28,772 bases of DNA, taken from assembly GCF_002999335.1 (NCBI RefSeq), contig NW_020312250.1:1-28772 (forward strand), written 5' to 3'. Made by a program: the position numbers and the translations under genes. The first letter of the stretch is position 1. The number at the start of each line of letters is the position of its first letter. The notes under the pieces were generated by a model that made no database searches, was not told where the DNA came from, and saw nothing but the letters and a program-made list of their open reading frames with translations. Positions 16,585 through 27,407 of the stretch are shown here, piece by piece. Source of the stretch: Cyclospora cayetanensis (taxonomy: Eukaryota; Apicomplexa; Conoidasida; Eucoccidiorida; Eimeriidae).

Positions 16585-19500
16585 ATGAGCAGCTTTTACG
16601 GGATATCTGGAGCCAATGCTGATGACCAGACATGGGGGCCTGGGGCGTGCACTTCCCTTCATCAGATGCATGGCTTAAAACCTATCACATTGAGTCAAGT
16701 ATTGAAGAAGAAGAGCCGCCATGAAAAGATTGTGATGTGCACAGTACGCCGGTGCACCCTTGAGAGACAAGCAAAATGAAAGCTTGACATGTCATAACTA
16801 AGTATACACAACCGTCCAGCCGACTGCTAATTGGGCTTCTGCGCAATTACAGGCATCAGGCTGTATTGGATACTAGAGGAAGGCCCCACGCAACGGCTGC
16901 TGTGCTATGGCGTGCATTTTGGGAAGGTTGGCTTCCTTCTGAGGCATTCTGTGCAGGCATATGATTTATTTACATCCCGCGTAGCCGACGATGCCATGGT
17001 CGATATCCTGTTAGTCGGTGATTCCCTCGCGAACGTTGTTCTGGGTAGGTGTCCCCGAAAAGGAGGGCTGCAGAGAGCTTTAAAAATAATTGGCTTCCTG
17101 CAGTAGGCTCAACTGCAACAGTGTGTGTATGTAGCTGACTATGTAATGCATGCAGGGGAGTCCCGGACAGCGGCGGTTGATCTGGACACAATGATCCTGT
17201 TCGCCAAGCTTGTAACCAAGGGTATGCTACATCAGTTTTGTCGAATAGCATCCGTGGTCTTTGTGAATGTTGTAAAGGGGACAGGAATGTTTGAATCAGT
17301 TCCGTATCGTTTTTTCATTAACACCATCGGGAAGCCATGGGATGTTTGAGTGCGGTTGTTTGAAGGCACTAGACGATCGCTTGTTGTGTTCGACCTTCCA
17401 TACGGCACATACAGCACACCAGAGCAGGCAGTTGCAGCAACCATCAAAGTCGTTCAGGAGACGGGTATTCAGGTGGTCAAGCTGGAAGGTTACCTTCCGG
17501 AGGTTGTCAAGGCAAGGGTTTTGGACTTATAATATTACAAATCACATCCAGGCTTTTGTGCAGGAGTGCGATTTGACGCTCCTCCCGAGTGCGTACTACT
17601 AGCCCTCCGACTGATGCAGAATTTCGGCTTTTGTCCTTCAAGGTCACTTTGTTATGCAGGAGGTGTCCAAGTATGCGGCAGTGTGTTGCCACCTTGGTTT
17701 GCTACCTCAGACTGCCACGTCGTTTGTGACTGCAGGTGAGGCCAAGCCCTGTTTCGTCCATGCAGGCGTCATGTGTCGGTTAACTTCCGTGAGTCTAATT
17801 CCCAAAGGGCCTGAAGGCTACTTGGTTGTGACTCATTTTGCGCAGGTGGCACAGCAGAGGATGCCGAACGGCTTTTACAACAGGCACTTGACTTGCAAGA
17901 TGCAGGTGAGTAGGGTTACCATATGTCATACCTCTAGCAGCAAGCCCTACTTTGTCTTGATCGAAGACGAAAAAGTCCATATGTGTATAAGGCGTTTCAG
18001 AGCATAAATTTCAGGGTACTAGTAATATTTGTTTGCAACTGTGTCATTTAATTATATTCCGAGCCTGTGTGTTTCCGGATGAAGGCGCGGCAATGCTAGT
18101 ACTGGAGATGGTTTGTACCGAGGCGGCAGAGCATATCTCTCGCAGCCTTCGCATCCCCACAATCGGCATTGGAGCAGGTTTGACTTAGTCAGGGCAAAAG
18201 CACTTGCCGTTAGTTCCTTAACGATCACATGTTGAACTGCACATGGCATGTCTTAGCGAAAGACGCAATGCAGCTTAGTGCGAACTGGCAACTGCTATGT
18301 GGGTCACTTTGCTTCTGATTCTACCGTGGTGGTCACAAAAATGCATGTGCGCTCTTAGGTGTAGGGTGTGATGGCCAAGTGTTAGTAATCCATGATATGC
18401 TGGGGCTCTGTGGCCCTGGTGCCGCGCAATATAAATTCGCCAAAAGGTAAGGGGCAGTAGAAACTATACATGTATATATACATACACATCTATGTGGCTT
18501 AGGGCAGTAGAAACTATATATATACATATACATATATTTGGCTATGGATCCTCGATCTTGCAAGTTGCTGCGCTGAAGTCCATTAGGGATTTTGAGCGCT
18601 TTTCATGCCCTGGCTCAGCTAGTTGCTTGCATAAGCGGTTCTTTAGGGTTCTGCGTGGAGCGTGTTTCTAAACAGATATGCGAACCTCTATGATATGGCA
18701 GTTTCGGCTTTGGGAACTTTCAGAAGTGAGGTGGTACAGGGTTCATTTCCTCAACAGTGCAATTCGACTCCTATGAGACCGGGAGAAGGTGAAAAGTTTG
18801 CTGATACATGCGCGCACCGGACATCAACTTCAGCAGACTCAAGCACGATCGCCGAACGAGGAGGTGGCATCAGCAGCTCTGTGACTTTGGGCTCAACCAA
18901 GCAGTACTCTGCTGAAACAAAAAGCTCTGACGTCCCCCAAGAAACGGATTCATCAGGCCCTTATAAGGTGTGCGTATGGGGTGGTGGCCGCATGGGGCAG
19001 CTCTTTGCGTGGATCCTTGCTGGTTCACCTCAAATATTGGCTACGGATCAGCACGGTCATGCAGGATGGCAACAAAAGCAAATGTACGGCATTGAAGTAA
19101 CCATCTGTACCTCAAGAAAAGACTTGGTTGCTGCATCTAATCAAAACGGAGGGCGCTTAAGTGTTATTCGATCACATGGACCACCGACCACTTCCAGCAG
19201 TCCTAGCAATGACCGCACACACAGCTCTACGCTGGCAAGCATAGCAGAAAATCCATTGGGTGCCGCAGGCAATGGGGAGCAGCGGCTGATAAAGGTGATT
19301 TCTCACAGTACTGCTGACAAGCTCCGTTACACATATGACCTGGTCATAATTGCATGTCACTCTGCCGCCACACAAAACATAGGTGCGTTACATCGCCTAA
19401 GCTGTGCAATTGGCTTGTGTTGGCATTGGTTTTAATGTATCTATGAGACATCGGCACACACACACACACTCATAGACTAGATTCCGTAAAGTGTGCACCT

Positions 19501-21171
19501 TCATATTGGTACACTTCTCCAGCTCACCGTTGGGTTGCATTTGCGCAGCAGAGTCAGCTTTCCGCATGGCGCGCGCTGGCGGCATGGTGGCTTCGTTGCA
19601 AAATGGACTTAAAGCCCCCCGCATATTACGAGCACTACATGATCGGCAGCTGCAATCCGGCGTATGTCAGCTGGTCAACTCTAGTTTTAATATGAAAGTC
19701 GGAGTATCCTATGATGGTCAAGAGCGATCGCATAGTGCTAGTAGTATCTGTGCGGCTTGTGCCCTCAGGGTGAACCTCCCGCGCTTTTGTTTATGCCAAC
19801 ATCCCTTGCTGCAGTGGAAAAGGTATGCTTGCGAAAGTTGACGGCACCTTTTATTGCAATGGACACCGTACCCATCTACTCGGCCTCCTATCATAATGCC
19901 ACAAATGACAGTGGGGCTTTTCGCGGTTACTGACTTCTTAGTTAAGAGATGTTCACTGTTCTCCAGCTGTGACGGTGTGGGGGAGGAATGGATTCATACT
20001 TTTTGCGTCCTGATAACGTCAGGTAGTTCAGCATCTTGTTTCTAAAACCTCTTAGGGGAACCATGCCGCCGCTTGAATTCGGAGGGTCTTCCGCTGCTGT
20101 GTCAAATGTGCCTCCAGGCACCCCTTCTTGTTCAGGAAGTTGGCAAAGGTAATGTGAAGATATGCGGACATCTTTGGAGAGCATCGCAAAAGGCTGGAGA
20201 GTTGCATTCTATTTTAATCTCTAGAGGTAATCAGCTTCGCAATATCCGAAGCGCCAAGCCTTTGACTCAAATGATTTGTGACTTAGTCACCGTAAGGTAA
20301 CCAACAGTGCAACTATGGATTCGCTTCTGGTGTCACAAGCGGGCATCAACCGTATTTGTGTTACTGTCTCACGCGTAGGTATTCGCTGTGAGCTCTTGCC
20401 ATGTCATCGGCTAGACGAAATTCTGTGGGAAAAAGCAGCAGTTAACTGCTTTATTAACCCTATTTCTGCTCTACTAAACTGCACGAATGGCCAGCTTACC
20501 GATCCTCGTTTGGAACTTGCCCGGTATGACCAGACTGACCCTACATGCCACGTCCACTTCGTACAGTGCCCCGGCACATCCATTCTTTATGCATTTTCAC
20601 GATGCTTGATGCATTTACACTCAAATTTGCCTGGTAGTATGTAAACACTGGCTTTTCAGGAAACTCGTGGTGTCGGAGGTCGTGGCTGTTGCTAGGGGAA
20701 AGGGTATCCCGCTGACATTTGTACGTTCCTAATGGCATGTAGGCGCACGGCAGTCGACGTCACTCAAGGTGTGTTCTAAGGCAGACTACTAAAACTTGTG
20801 ATACGTATGCATCTCATACTGTGGGCTCGTATTGCTGAGGCCTCAGGCATCTGCCTCTGCCGCGGCCCTTGATGTCGCCTGCGCCACTATGGAGAATTCG
20901 TCTTCCACGTTAGGCCAGCTCCAGGAGGGTCGTCCGACTGAGTTAGTAGATATTTCTGGAGAAGGTAGGGCTCTGTCTGAATACTAGTGAACATCGAGTA
21001 ACCAGTGCAATGGGTGGTGGAATCAAACGGCCTGTGAAAGTGTTTTGCTGCGATTGCGCAGTCATCCGGGAAGCCAACCTGATCGGGTTGAAAGCCCCTG
21101 TAAACAGGCTGCTCCTAGAGCTTATAGGATTACTCGAGTCCACTCAAGCGCGCCGTCTGTGCATTTCTTAG
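16585..21171 (+). CDS. panB-panE: Bifunctional ketopantoate hydroxymethyltransferase - ketopantoate reductase
   Basis: Sixteen exons: 16585-16743, 16957-17044, 17156-17221, 17366-17517, 17660-17735, 17846-17905, 18085-18177, 18359-18446, 18676-19382, 19549-about 19743, 19967-20006, 20056-20148, 20308-20523, 20660-20720, 20847-20964 and 21062-21171 (TAG); about 773 aa. KPHMT makes ketopantoate from ketoisovalerate and methylene-THF; KPR reduces it to pantoate with NADPH. N-terminal half: HEKIVMCTAYD, LLVGDSLANVVLG, VFDLPYGTYST, VVKLEG, CHLGLLPQ, MLVLEMV, IPTIGIGAG, CDGQVLVIHDMLGL. A roughly 75-residue Ser/Thr-rich linker lies in exon 9. C-terminal half: Rossmann VCVWGGGRMGQLFAW (about 358-372), SLQNGLKAPRIL, then ILWEKAAVNCFINPISAL with the catalytic Lys, SSSTLGQLQEGRPTELVDIS with the conserved Ser and Glu, and LKAPVNRLL. 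The ATG at 16585 follows an in-frame TGA, but a spliced upstream exon is possible. Exons 10-11 are the weakest: the donor near 19743 is one of several in the same phase, and the intron after 20006 would be only 49 nt. Confidence 0.93.
18451..18548 (+). repeat. Tandem duplication of about 50 bp inside an intron
   Basis: Two adjacent copies begin GGGCAGTAGAAACTATA at about 18452 and 18502, each continuing into an alternating TA/CA tract and ending near TTGGCT or TGGCTT. It lies entirely in intron 8 of the KPHMT-KPR gene, so it does not change the protein. Confidence 0.75.
19455..19469 (+). repeat. Short (CA)n microsatellite
   Basis: A run of seven CA units within intron 9 of the KPHMT-KPR gene. 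Confidence 0.8.
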
Positions 21172-21826
21172 CACTGTAACTGAGTAGCCTTTGAACAAGG
21201 AAGCTAGAAGCGCCTATGTACAACTTCCATGGTGTTTACTTGATGCTACTACTTGATGCGTACTGCTGCCACCCTCGCATCGCAGGTGATCGGGGGTGGA
21301 TTAACAAAACTTTTGGTGCTTGATTGATTCAACGCAGCACTACTTGTATACTCAAAGCAAGTGTAATTACTCACGGGTTACCTGGAAACATGCCACTTTG
21401 CAAGGGGAGCACCAGTTTCGGGTGCGTCGCGATTGGTATGAGCATGCTTATACCTGACTTGACGCGGATTTATGAAAGCGCCGAAGTACTGCATAGTGAT
21501 TAGAACGGCAACTGGCCGCATCGTGCCCAAAATAGTTCCTGGATTTCCAGCAATATGGGCAGGTAATTCAAGAACACGGAGATAATGGCGAATGGAAGTC
21601 GTTTCTGCTCCGAATATATATTCGACAGGAATTAATTTGACCTCTCTGCTGCATATCACATGCAGTTATCCGGTGAATCCCGTTTTTTATATCAGCCACA
21701 TTATCAACTCAGGGAAAAAGTTTCCCAGAGTATTTTCGCGGCCATACCACTTCTTTGCCCCGCTGGTATGGACACTTGGGGGGTAACTTCAAGAAAGACG
21801 AGTCCGCAAGTGCGAAATCTTGTCAT
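21172..21826. other. Convergent intergenic region between the two fusion genes
   Basis: 655 nt separate the KPHMT-KPR stop from the G6PD stop. It must carry both 3' UTRs. It also holds a minus-strand open frame (21378-21659) described separately. Confidence 0.6.
21378..21659 (-). CDS. Possible exon or small ORF between convergent genes
   Basis: Seen: 93 sense codons on the minus strand ending at TAA, with no in-frame ATG near the beginning (the frame opens with GTG). Acceptor-like CAG sites lie at the 5' side and a GTATAAGC donor-like site follows AFINPRQVR. The peptide (for example VEYIFGAETTSIRHYLRVLE and GTMRPVAVLITMQYFGAFIN) is not obviously low complexity. I recognise no family. It could be an extra 3' exon of an alternative G6PD transcript, a separate gene, or chance. 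Confidence 0.2.
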   Translation of the reverse strand: MICSREVKLIPVEYIFGAETTSIRHYLRVLELPAHIAGNPGTILGTMRPVAVLITMQYFGAFINPRQVRYKHAHTNRDAPETGAPLAKWHVSR

Positions 21827-24800
21827 TTAGTGTTTCGCATGCCACTGGTAACGTGCTTCCTTATGGTAGGAGTAAAAGCCCTGGATGAAGGCGTATGCGG
21901 ACTCGGGACCGTGAGAACCGTATGGGTACGGCTCTGGCATGATTCCAGTCTCTTCAATCTGCTTCAGCAGTGGAGTAAAAATGCGCCATGCTTCACGCAG
22001 TTCATCTGCAGCAAAAGTAGTAGAACCAATACGGGGGGCTCATGTCTGCATAACTGTGTTTCCTTGTACGCTGCAAACCCGTGTGATGAAAAACGGTCGA
22101 ACCGTCACAGGGTCCCGAAATTCGAACCTGTTCGGACGAAATTTTGTTTGTCTCCCTTAATTACATCAAGCAGCAAGCGTTCGTAGGCATCCGGAAGGCG
22201 ATCAACTTGTAGCCGGTCCATCACTGCAGTTTGCAACCACAGCAGGTACAGAACAGCGATGCCGCATGTTCAACTCCGGTAAATATATGCTACCAGGCAA
22301 GTAAGCGACTTAATACTCTTTTTGCAGGGTGATTCATGGTATTTACCAGAGAGATCGAGTTCAGTTAATTGAAGTCCCGGGGCTAGCCCCGGCTTCTTTG
22401 TATAGAATTTCAGGTAAATGGCTTCACGGGGCTGTACCTGAGAGAACCACGTTTCCCACAAGCTTAGTAGTTATCGCTGATGTGAAAGATCATACACAAG
22501 GCTGGTGGGTGCTGTGTCTGGATATAGAACTCATAGCACGACCCCGGGAATAGCTTAAAAGGTAACTGCTTACGATTATGACGAGTTCGTTTTCTGCGAG
22601 ATCCTCTTCAGGGTAGAATGCCTGTGCGATAGGGCGTAACTGAATGCGAATCTCCGTAGAGCGCTTCTCCAAAGCTTTCCCTGCCTATGAAGGCGCAAAA
22701 CATAATACGCAACATTGTTGCACTTTCATGCAAAAGGCACTCCGCTATGGCGCTTAGGCTCAAAGATTGTCGTAGGAAGCCTGTATGTTCGACGGTTTAC
22801 TTTACTTTAAATATAAAAGGAACGTCTCGCCATCTTTCGTTCTCGATCCAAAGCGCACACGTGCAGAACGTCGGCGTCCTAGAGCCTTGCGGGACCGAAG
22901 GATCCTGAAGGAAGACATGTTGCATCCAAGTGCCCGGCACTTATTCGACTTCGGCAAACAACCCTTGAGGGTAACGAATTACTTGGAAGCATTACATACA
23001 TCTAAATAGCCGGGTTGAGAACCGTCCAACGAGGCCGTATACTGCCCCAAGATAGTCTCTTCCAGTTCTGCGAGGAACCGCGTAAACAAAAGCCACATGA
23101 CGCACTCTGTTCCTCGCAAGTAGTGCATGATTCTGCAGCCCCATAAACAAGGTTTTTCATTGGCTAACGATAGCTTAGTCCTCGGGCGTATTGCTGCCAA
23201 ATAGCATGGTGTAACGCACTGATAGGGGGCATCTGCTTCAACACCTTAACCTTTTCATCGCGGACATCTTCATCGCTTAACGATACAGGGGGCTCCATGG
23301 CGATTAGTGTCAAAAGCTGCAGCATGTGGTTCTGCATCACGTCTCGTATGATTCCTGCATCACGCAAAAGCATGCTTCCTAGCAGGGTTCTCGGTATCTT
23401 GTAGCAAATTCATTCACATCTCTATAACTGGCCGCAGAGTTTGGCCTCACCGTAGCTATTGAAATACCCGCCACGCCCTTTGGTTCCAATATCTTCTTTG
23501 ACAGTAATGCGGACACACCGTACGTTGTGCCTATGGAAAAGCTGCATATGAAACATTCGCTCAGCAGTTGCACAGGGCTGGCGCTCTTCACACTGCTTTC
23601 CAAAGCCACAATGCATGGAGGAAAAGCTGCGGTTCAGTGAGTATTTAAACTGCACTAGCTTTGTCCACAAACAGGCTCCACCCTCCGGTAAGTTGCGTAC
23701 CGGCTTGAAGGCGATATTAGCAAAACGGAAGGAGATAATGGAAAGCGCCATCTCTTTGCCAAGGTAGTGGTCAATGCGGTAGATCTGGATGAAAAAAAAA
23801 ACTCGATCGAGTGCTCGAATGTAGTGTCGCTTCCCCTTACAGGCTTACATGCATCCTAGATGAGCTGTGAGGAGAAATCGAAGCACTGCATCTGTGCAAG
23901 GGCTTCCCCTGGGCCTTACCTCCTGCTCCTGTAAGACCTTCATAAGCTCGTTGGACAACTCTTCCGAGCTTATGCTGTCCCGTCCGAATGGTTTTTCCAC
24001 CACTACTCTATTCCAACCTAAGGAAACCAGAAGCTGTGAGGACGGTTTCGATATTCGAAGGGTAAACATGTAAATATTGCAATAAGCCTGGCAATGCCTT
24101 CCGCCGTGCTCCAGTAAAAGGCTTGACAATTCACCCACAGCTGCACACGCAGGCAAGCTGTAAACTCGCGTGTGGTACTGTAAATGTCCAGAACACCGAG
24201 CTTGCTCGCGATGGTCGACAGAATAAGACCTACCCTTCACCGCCCAGCAGTGTTCCCTCAGTGCTCGCGTCGTTAATGCAAAAGCTTGCGGTGGAAGCGC
24301 TAAATAGAAAAGCCTGTTGTTGCTGCCTTCCAGAGCCTCAAGAGATCCTAGGTGTTTGCTAAGCTTTTCAAGTGCGTCGCCATCGTCGTAGCTTTCTCCA
24401 CTCCTGAGAACAGGTAACAATACGCAGCCGTACAACTCTGAACATCCCGCGACTACGCTGTGCTTGTGTCAAGTCGGCGTGGTCTTTGTTGTTTTTTATA
24501 GCTCTTCGGGAATATAGGGACTAAGCTTGCAAAACACTTCTTGTGAAATTCACTTGTGTTCCTGGCTGACAACCCGGAGGTCAGTCGAGAGTAGCGTGGT
24601 CTTGTCCGCTTACATATATGAGCAGATGCCTTTAAAGCGCTGCACGAGGTCCTCGCATTTGTGACTTAAAGGAGCCACTTGACGGGAGAAGTAAGTAGAC
24701 AATTCCCTGAGGACCCACTAACAAGCAACAAGTAGTACATTGCTGCCTTAGGAACACATGAACAACGAAGAAACGACCTTCCACACACATTATTTGTAAG

Positions 24801-27407
24801 AGTTCGTCCCAGGACTAGTGTACATTGCTCGTTTGCTAAATGGCTAAAATCATCATACAAACATTTGTTAGTGTACGAACACACGCAAGATTATCTGCGA
24901 TTTGCTTCCAGAATTCCTCGAAGTCTAGCCTTGAACGCGCAAACCCCTACACAAATATAACATACAGCAGGGATAAAGAGAATGAATTCTTGGAGATTGA
25001 GACTCACAAAATGTTGACACTGCTGTGGTGAGCAGCGGACATCTTATCTAATGGTTCATAAACACCAGTACGATTGTACCTAAAGCTGTGAACTCTTGCC
25101 TACCACGACGTGTACGTTGGGAGGAAGGAGCCCTTCGCAGAAAAGGCTGAAGAGAGCGGGGCTGAGAAATGAGTTGACAGAGTAGAACCCTCATATTGCA
25201 CTTTTTTGAATCTCAAGTGAACAAGTCCGTACTATTCAATCCGCACTGCATGTTATATGACTCGTAGGCAGCCGCGCAAATGCACAGCATATCGCGATTA
25301 ATTTGCTCACTAGGTCTTTCTTTTGGCAAGGTCCCCGCTCGCTCCAAAAATCACAACAGAAAGATGGCGCATTTCAAGTGCAGCAGAGTGTGCTATTTGG
25401 GCTTGCGAAAGCCTTGCATTTTTCCGCCTTCTGTTAGCGAAATCGTCAATTGACGGAAAGGAAACCACGTAGGACCCTCCGCTATAAATCACTTCAAGGG
25501 CGGGGTAACGAAGTGGTGACTGCACATTGTTCGCCAGAAGGAGAGTACTGCATTGGAGCAAAGAGTCTAGAAAGGAATCGGTATAAGACCTCTGGCCAAG
25601 CGGGAGCAAGAGCAACGTGCTAGGCGTACCTGATCCATTTCAGCCTCCATGCGGAACCATGTGTCCAGCTTAGACTCTCCCTTGATCAAAAAGACTTTGC
25701 GGCTTGCCCCGGTGAGGACATTTAAAGTGACCGAAATACGATCATGTACGTCGAAACTGTCGGAAAGGCGCACGATTAATGCACTCTACGCGTTGCATCA
25801 CACTTTGAGGCGCACGTTCATCCAAGCTTCACACGTGATCTAGCTAATTTTGCTCACCGGTCTGTTGTAGAGTGAACAACGAGAGTGCGGGGGCATGTCG
25901 CTGCTTCATACTGCGTCGGAGTTAAGGGAGGGAAGATTGAAGCTATGTGTCCATCATCTCCCATGCCCAACAGGACGAGATCTACGCCGCCATGCCTCCG
26001 AAGCAAGTTACTCAAATCCTGAGAACCTCACGAAGTGGGTCGCATTCCACAAGTAGCCTGTGGTTGCCGCGAGGCAGCCTACCAGGCCTGTAAAGAGAGC
26101 TACAAAAGGAAACGATATGTATGCTGCATCACAGCTGCCGGTGAATGTCTGTCAACATGGAGCCGCCTCCGCTCATCCAGATACGTTCACTCCTAATGAT
26201 TAACTACTCAAGCAAAAGTGCCAATTGAATCAGATAGTTAGAGAAATAAATTGATATCTAGGCAGTCATACAAGGCATACCTGCCTATACTTTTCAACAC
26301 ACTGGTCCAAGGGCAAAGATGTATCGGGGTAACAGAAATCGATATTGGCATTGGGCCATGCAGCAGCCGTCGGCCTGAACTTTTTGGCATCGTCCAAGTC
26401 AGGGTCACTCCACACCTCTTGACCAAAGAGTTCTTCCATAACGAGACGGACATTAGATTTCTTGTCAGTTGGTTGGACGTATCGTTCATCAACGAGGAAG
26501 AAGCTAATGCGTGAAAAGTCTAGAGTTGCATGCAACGAACTTCCTGACTGCTGTGGACTCATTGACCGCCGCTGTCCGTGTTGTCTTTGGAAATATTCTA
26601 ACGCTGTTTGTCTGAGCGCCGCGTACAGGGGTCCCGGAGTAGAGCCGCCTAATATCCAACGATAGCACATGGCTTATGGATGGGGTACCACGAATACGGC
26701 AAACCGCATTAAAACGACCACAGCAAAAAGCTATTTAGAGCTACTAGAAAAACGGAATTATTGCGTCAGCCAACAAATTGTGTGGTTTATACCAAGGGAT
26801 CTTACCTGACACCCCCACAACGAGCTGCTTAAAAGGATTTGCATCCATCAGCTCGCTGAGACACCGGAGGACAAGGTTAAGACTCTGGGCTTCGAAATCC
26901 TCGGCACTTAGGCAGGCTACACTTATAGCATTCGGCTGTACAGACCGAAGCCTCCTTCCCCCCGGAGAGGAGGCTGCGTTTAATGAAAGCATGGCAACTT
27001 CCCCAAGGTGCCCGGGTTGCAAGACCCAACCGGCTGCAGGACAGGAAATAAGACGCACTTTCTCAGCATGGGTCAAATGCTGGCAGCATCTGGCGTCCTC
27101 TCCAGCTCTGCGTCACAGTGCATTCTGCTGTCATGCTTTGCTTCTCTAGTAACCAGTGCCTCCGGATTCCTTCATTTTTCCGCCCGTTCAGCGACAGAAA
27201 TCCATGTGTTCAAAGAATTTGCATGCATACATAGCTCAAAAAAACAGCTAGAATCACGATATGCGTGGACTCTCTGCAATGTGTAAAGAAAGCACGTTCA
27301 AACATCTCCGACAAGGGCGAGGCTGCAACAGCGGTGGAACGGACTGTACACTCAACTGTGGGGTGGGTCAATTCCAGGTAAAGCTTACAAGTATGAATAT
27401 CCGACAT
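21827..27407 (-). CDS. Bifunctional 6-phosphogluconolactonase - glucose-6-phosphate dehydrogenase
   Basis: Transcript order: possible first exon 27407-27389, then 27033-26806, 26648-26281, 26018-25858, 25756-25630, 25519-25311, 25161-25104, 24946-24885, 24706-24614, 24403-24234, 24017-23920, 23784-23701, 23541-23451, 23354-23220, 23067-23000, 22904-22806, 22684-22574, 22437-22347, 22223-22128 and 22005-21827 (TAA). All phases match; 848 aa, or 828 aa if translation starts at the ATG at 26992. It catalyses the first two oxidative pentose phosphate steps, yielding NADPH. 6PGL part (about 280 aa): [63 protein letters not shown] linker of about 50 residues follows. G6PD part (about 500 aa): [27 protein letters not shown], active-site [32 protein letters not shown] with the catalytic His, [53 protein letters not shown]. 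6PGL-first order is as in Plasmodium. No long insertion is seen in the G6PD half. Confidence 0.93.

Noticed and set aside
20352..20378. A possible 27-nt intron in the KPR half
   Set aside because: It is in frame and far shorter than the other introns; a continuous exon 20308-20523 is simpler, at the cost of nine extra residues.
21755..22186. 143-codon plus-strand open frame
   Set aside because: It is the antisense shadow of the last three G6PD exons, which carry clear family motifs on the minus strand.
25592..25629. A 38-nt intron at the 6PGL-G6PD junction using the nearest acceptor
   Set aside because: A later acceptor before 25519 keeps the same phase and gives a 110-nt intron, in line with the other introns.
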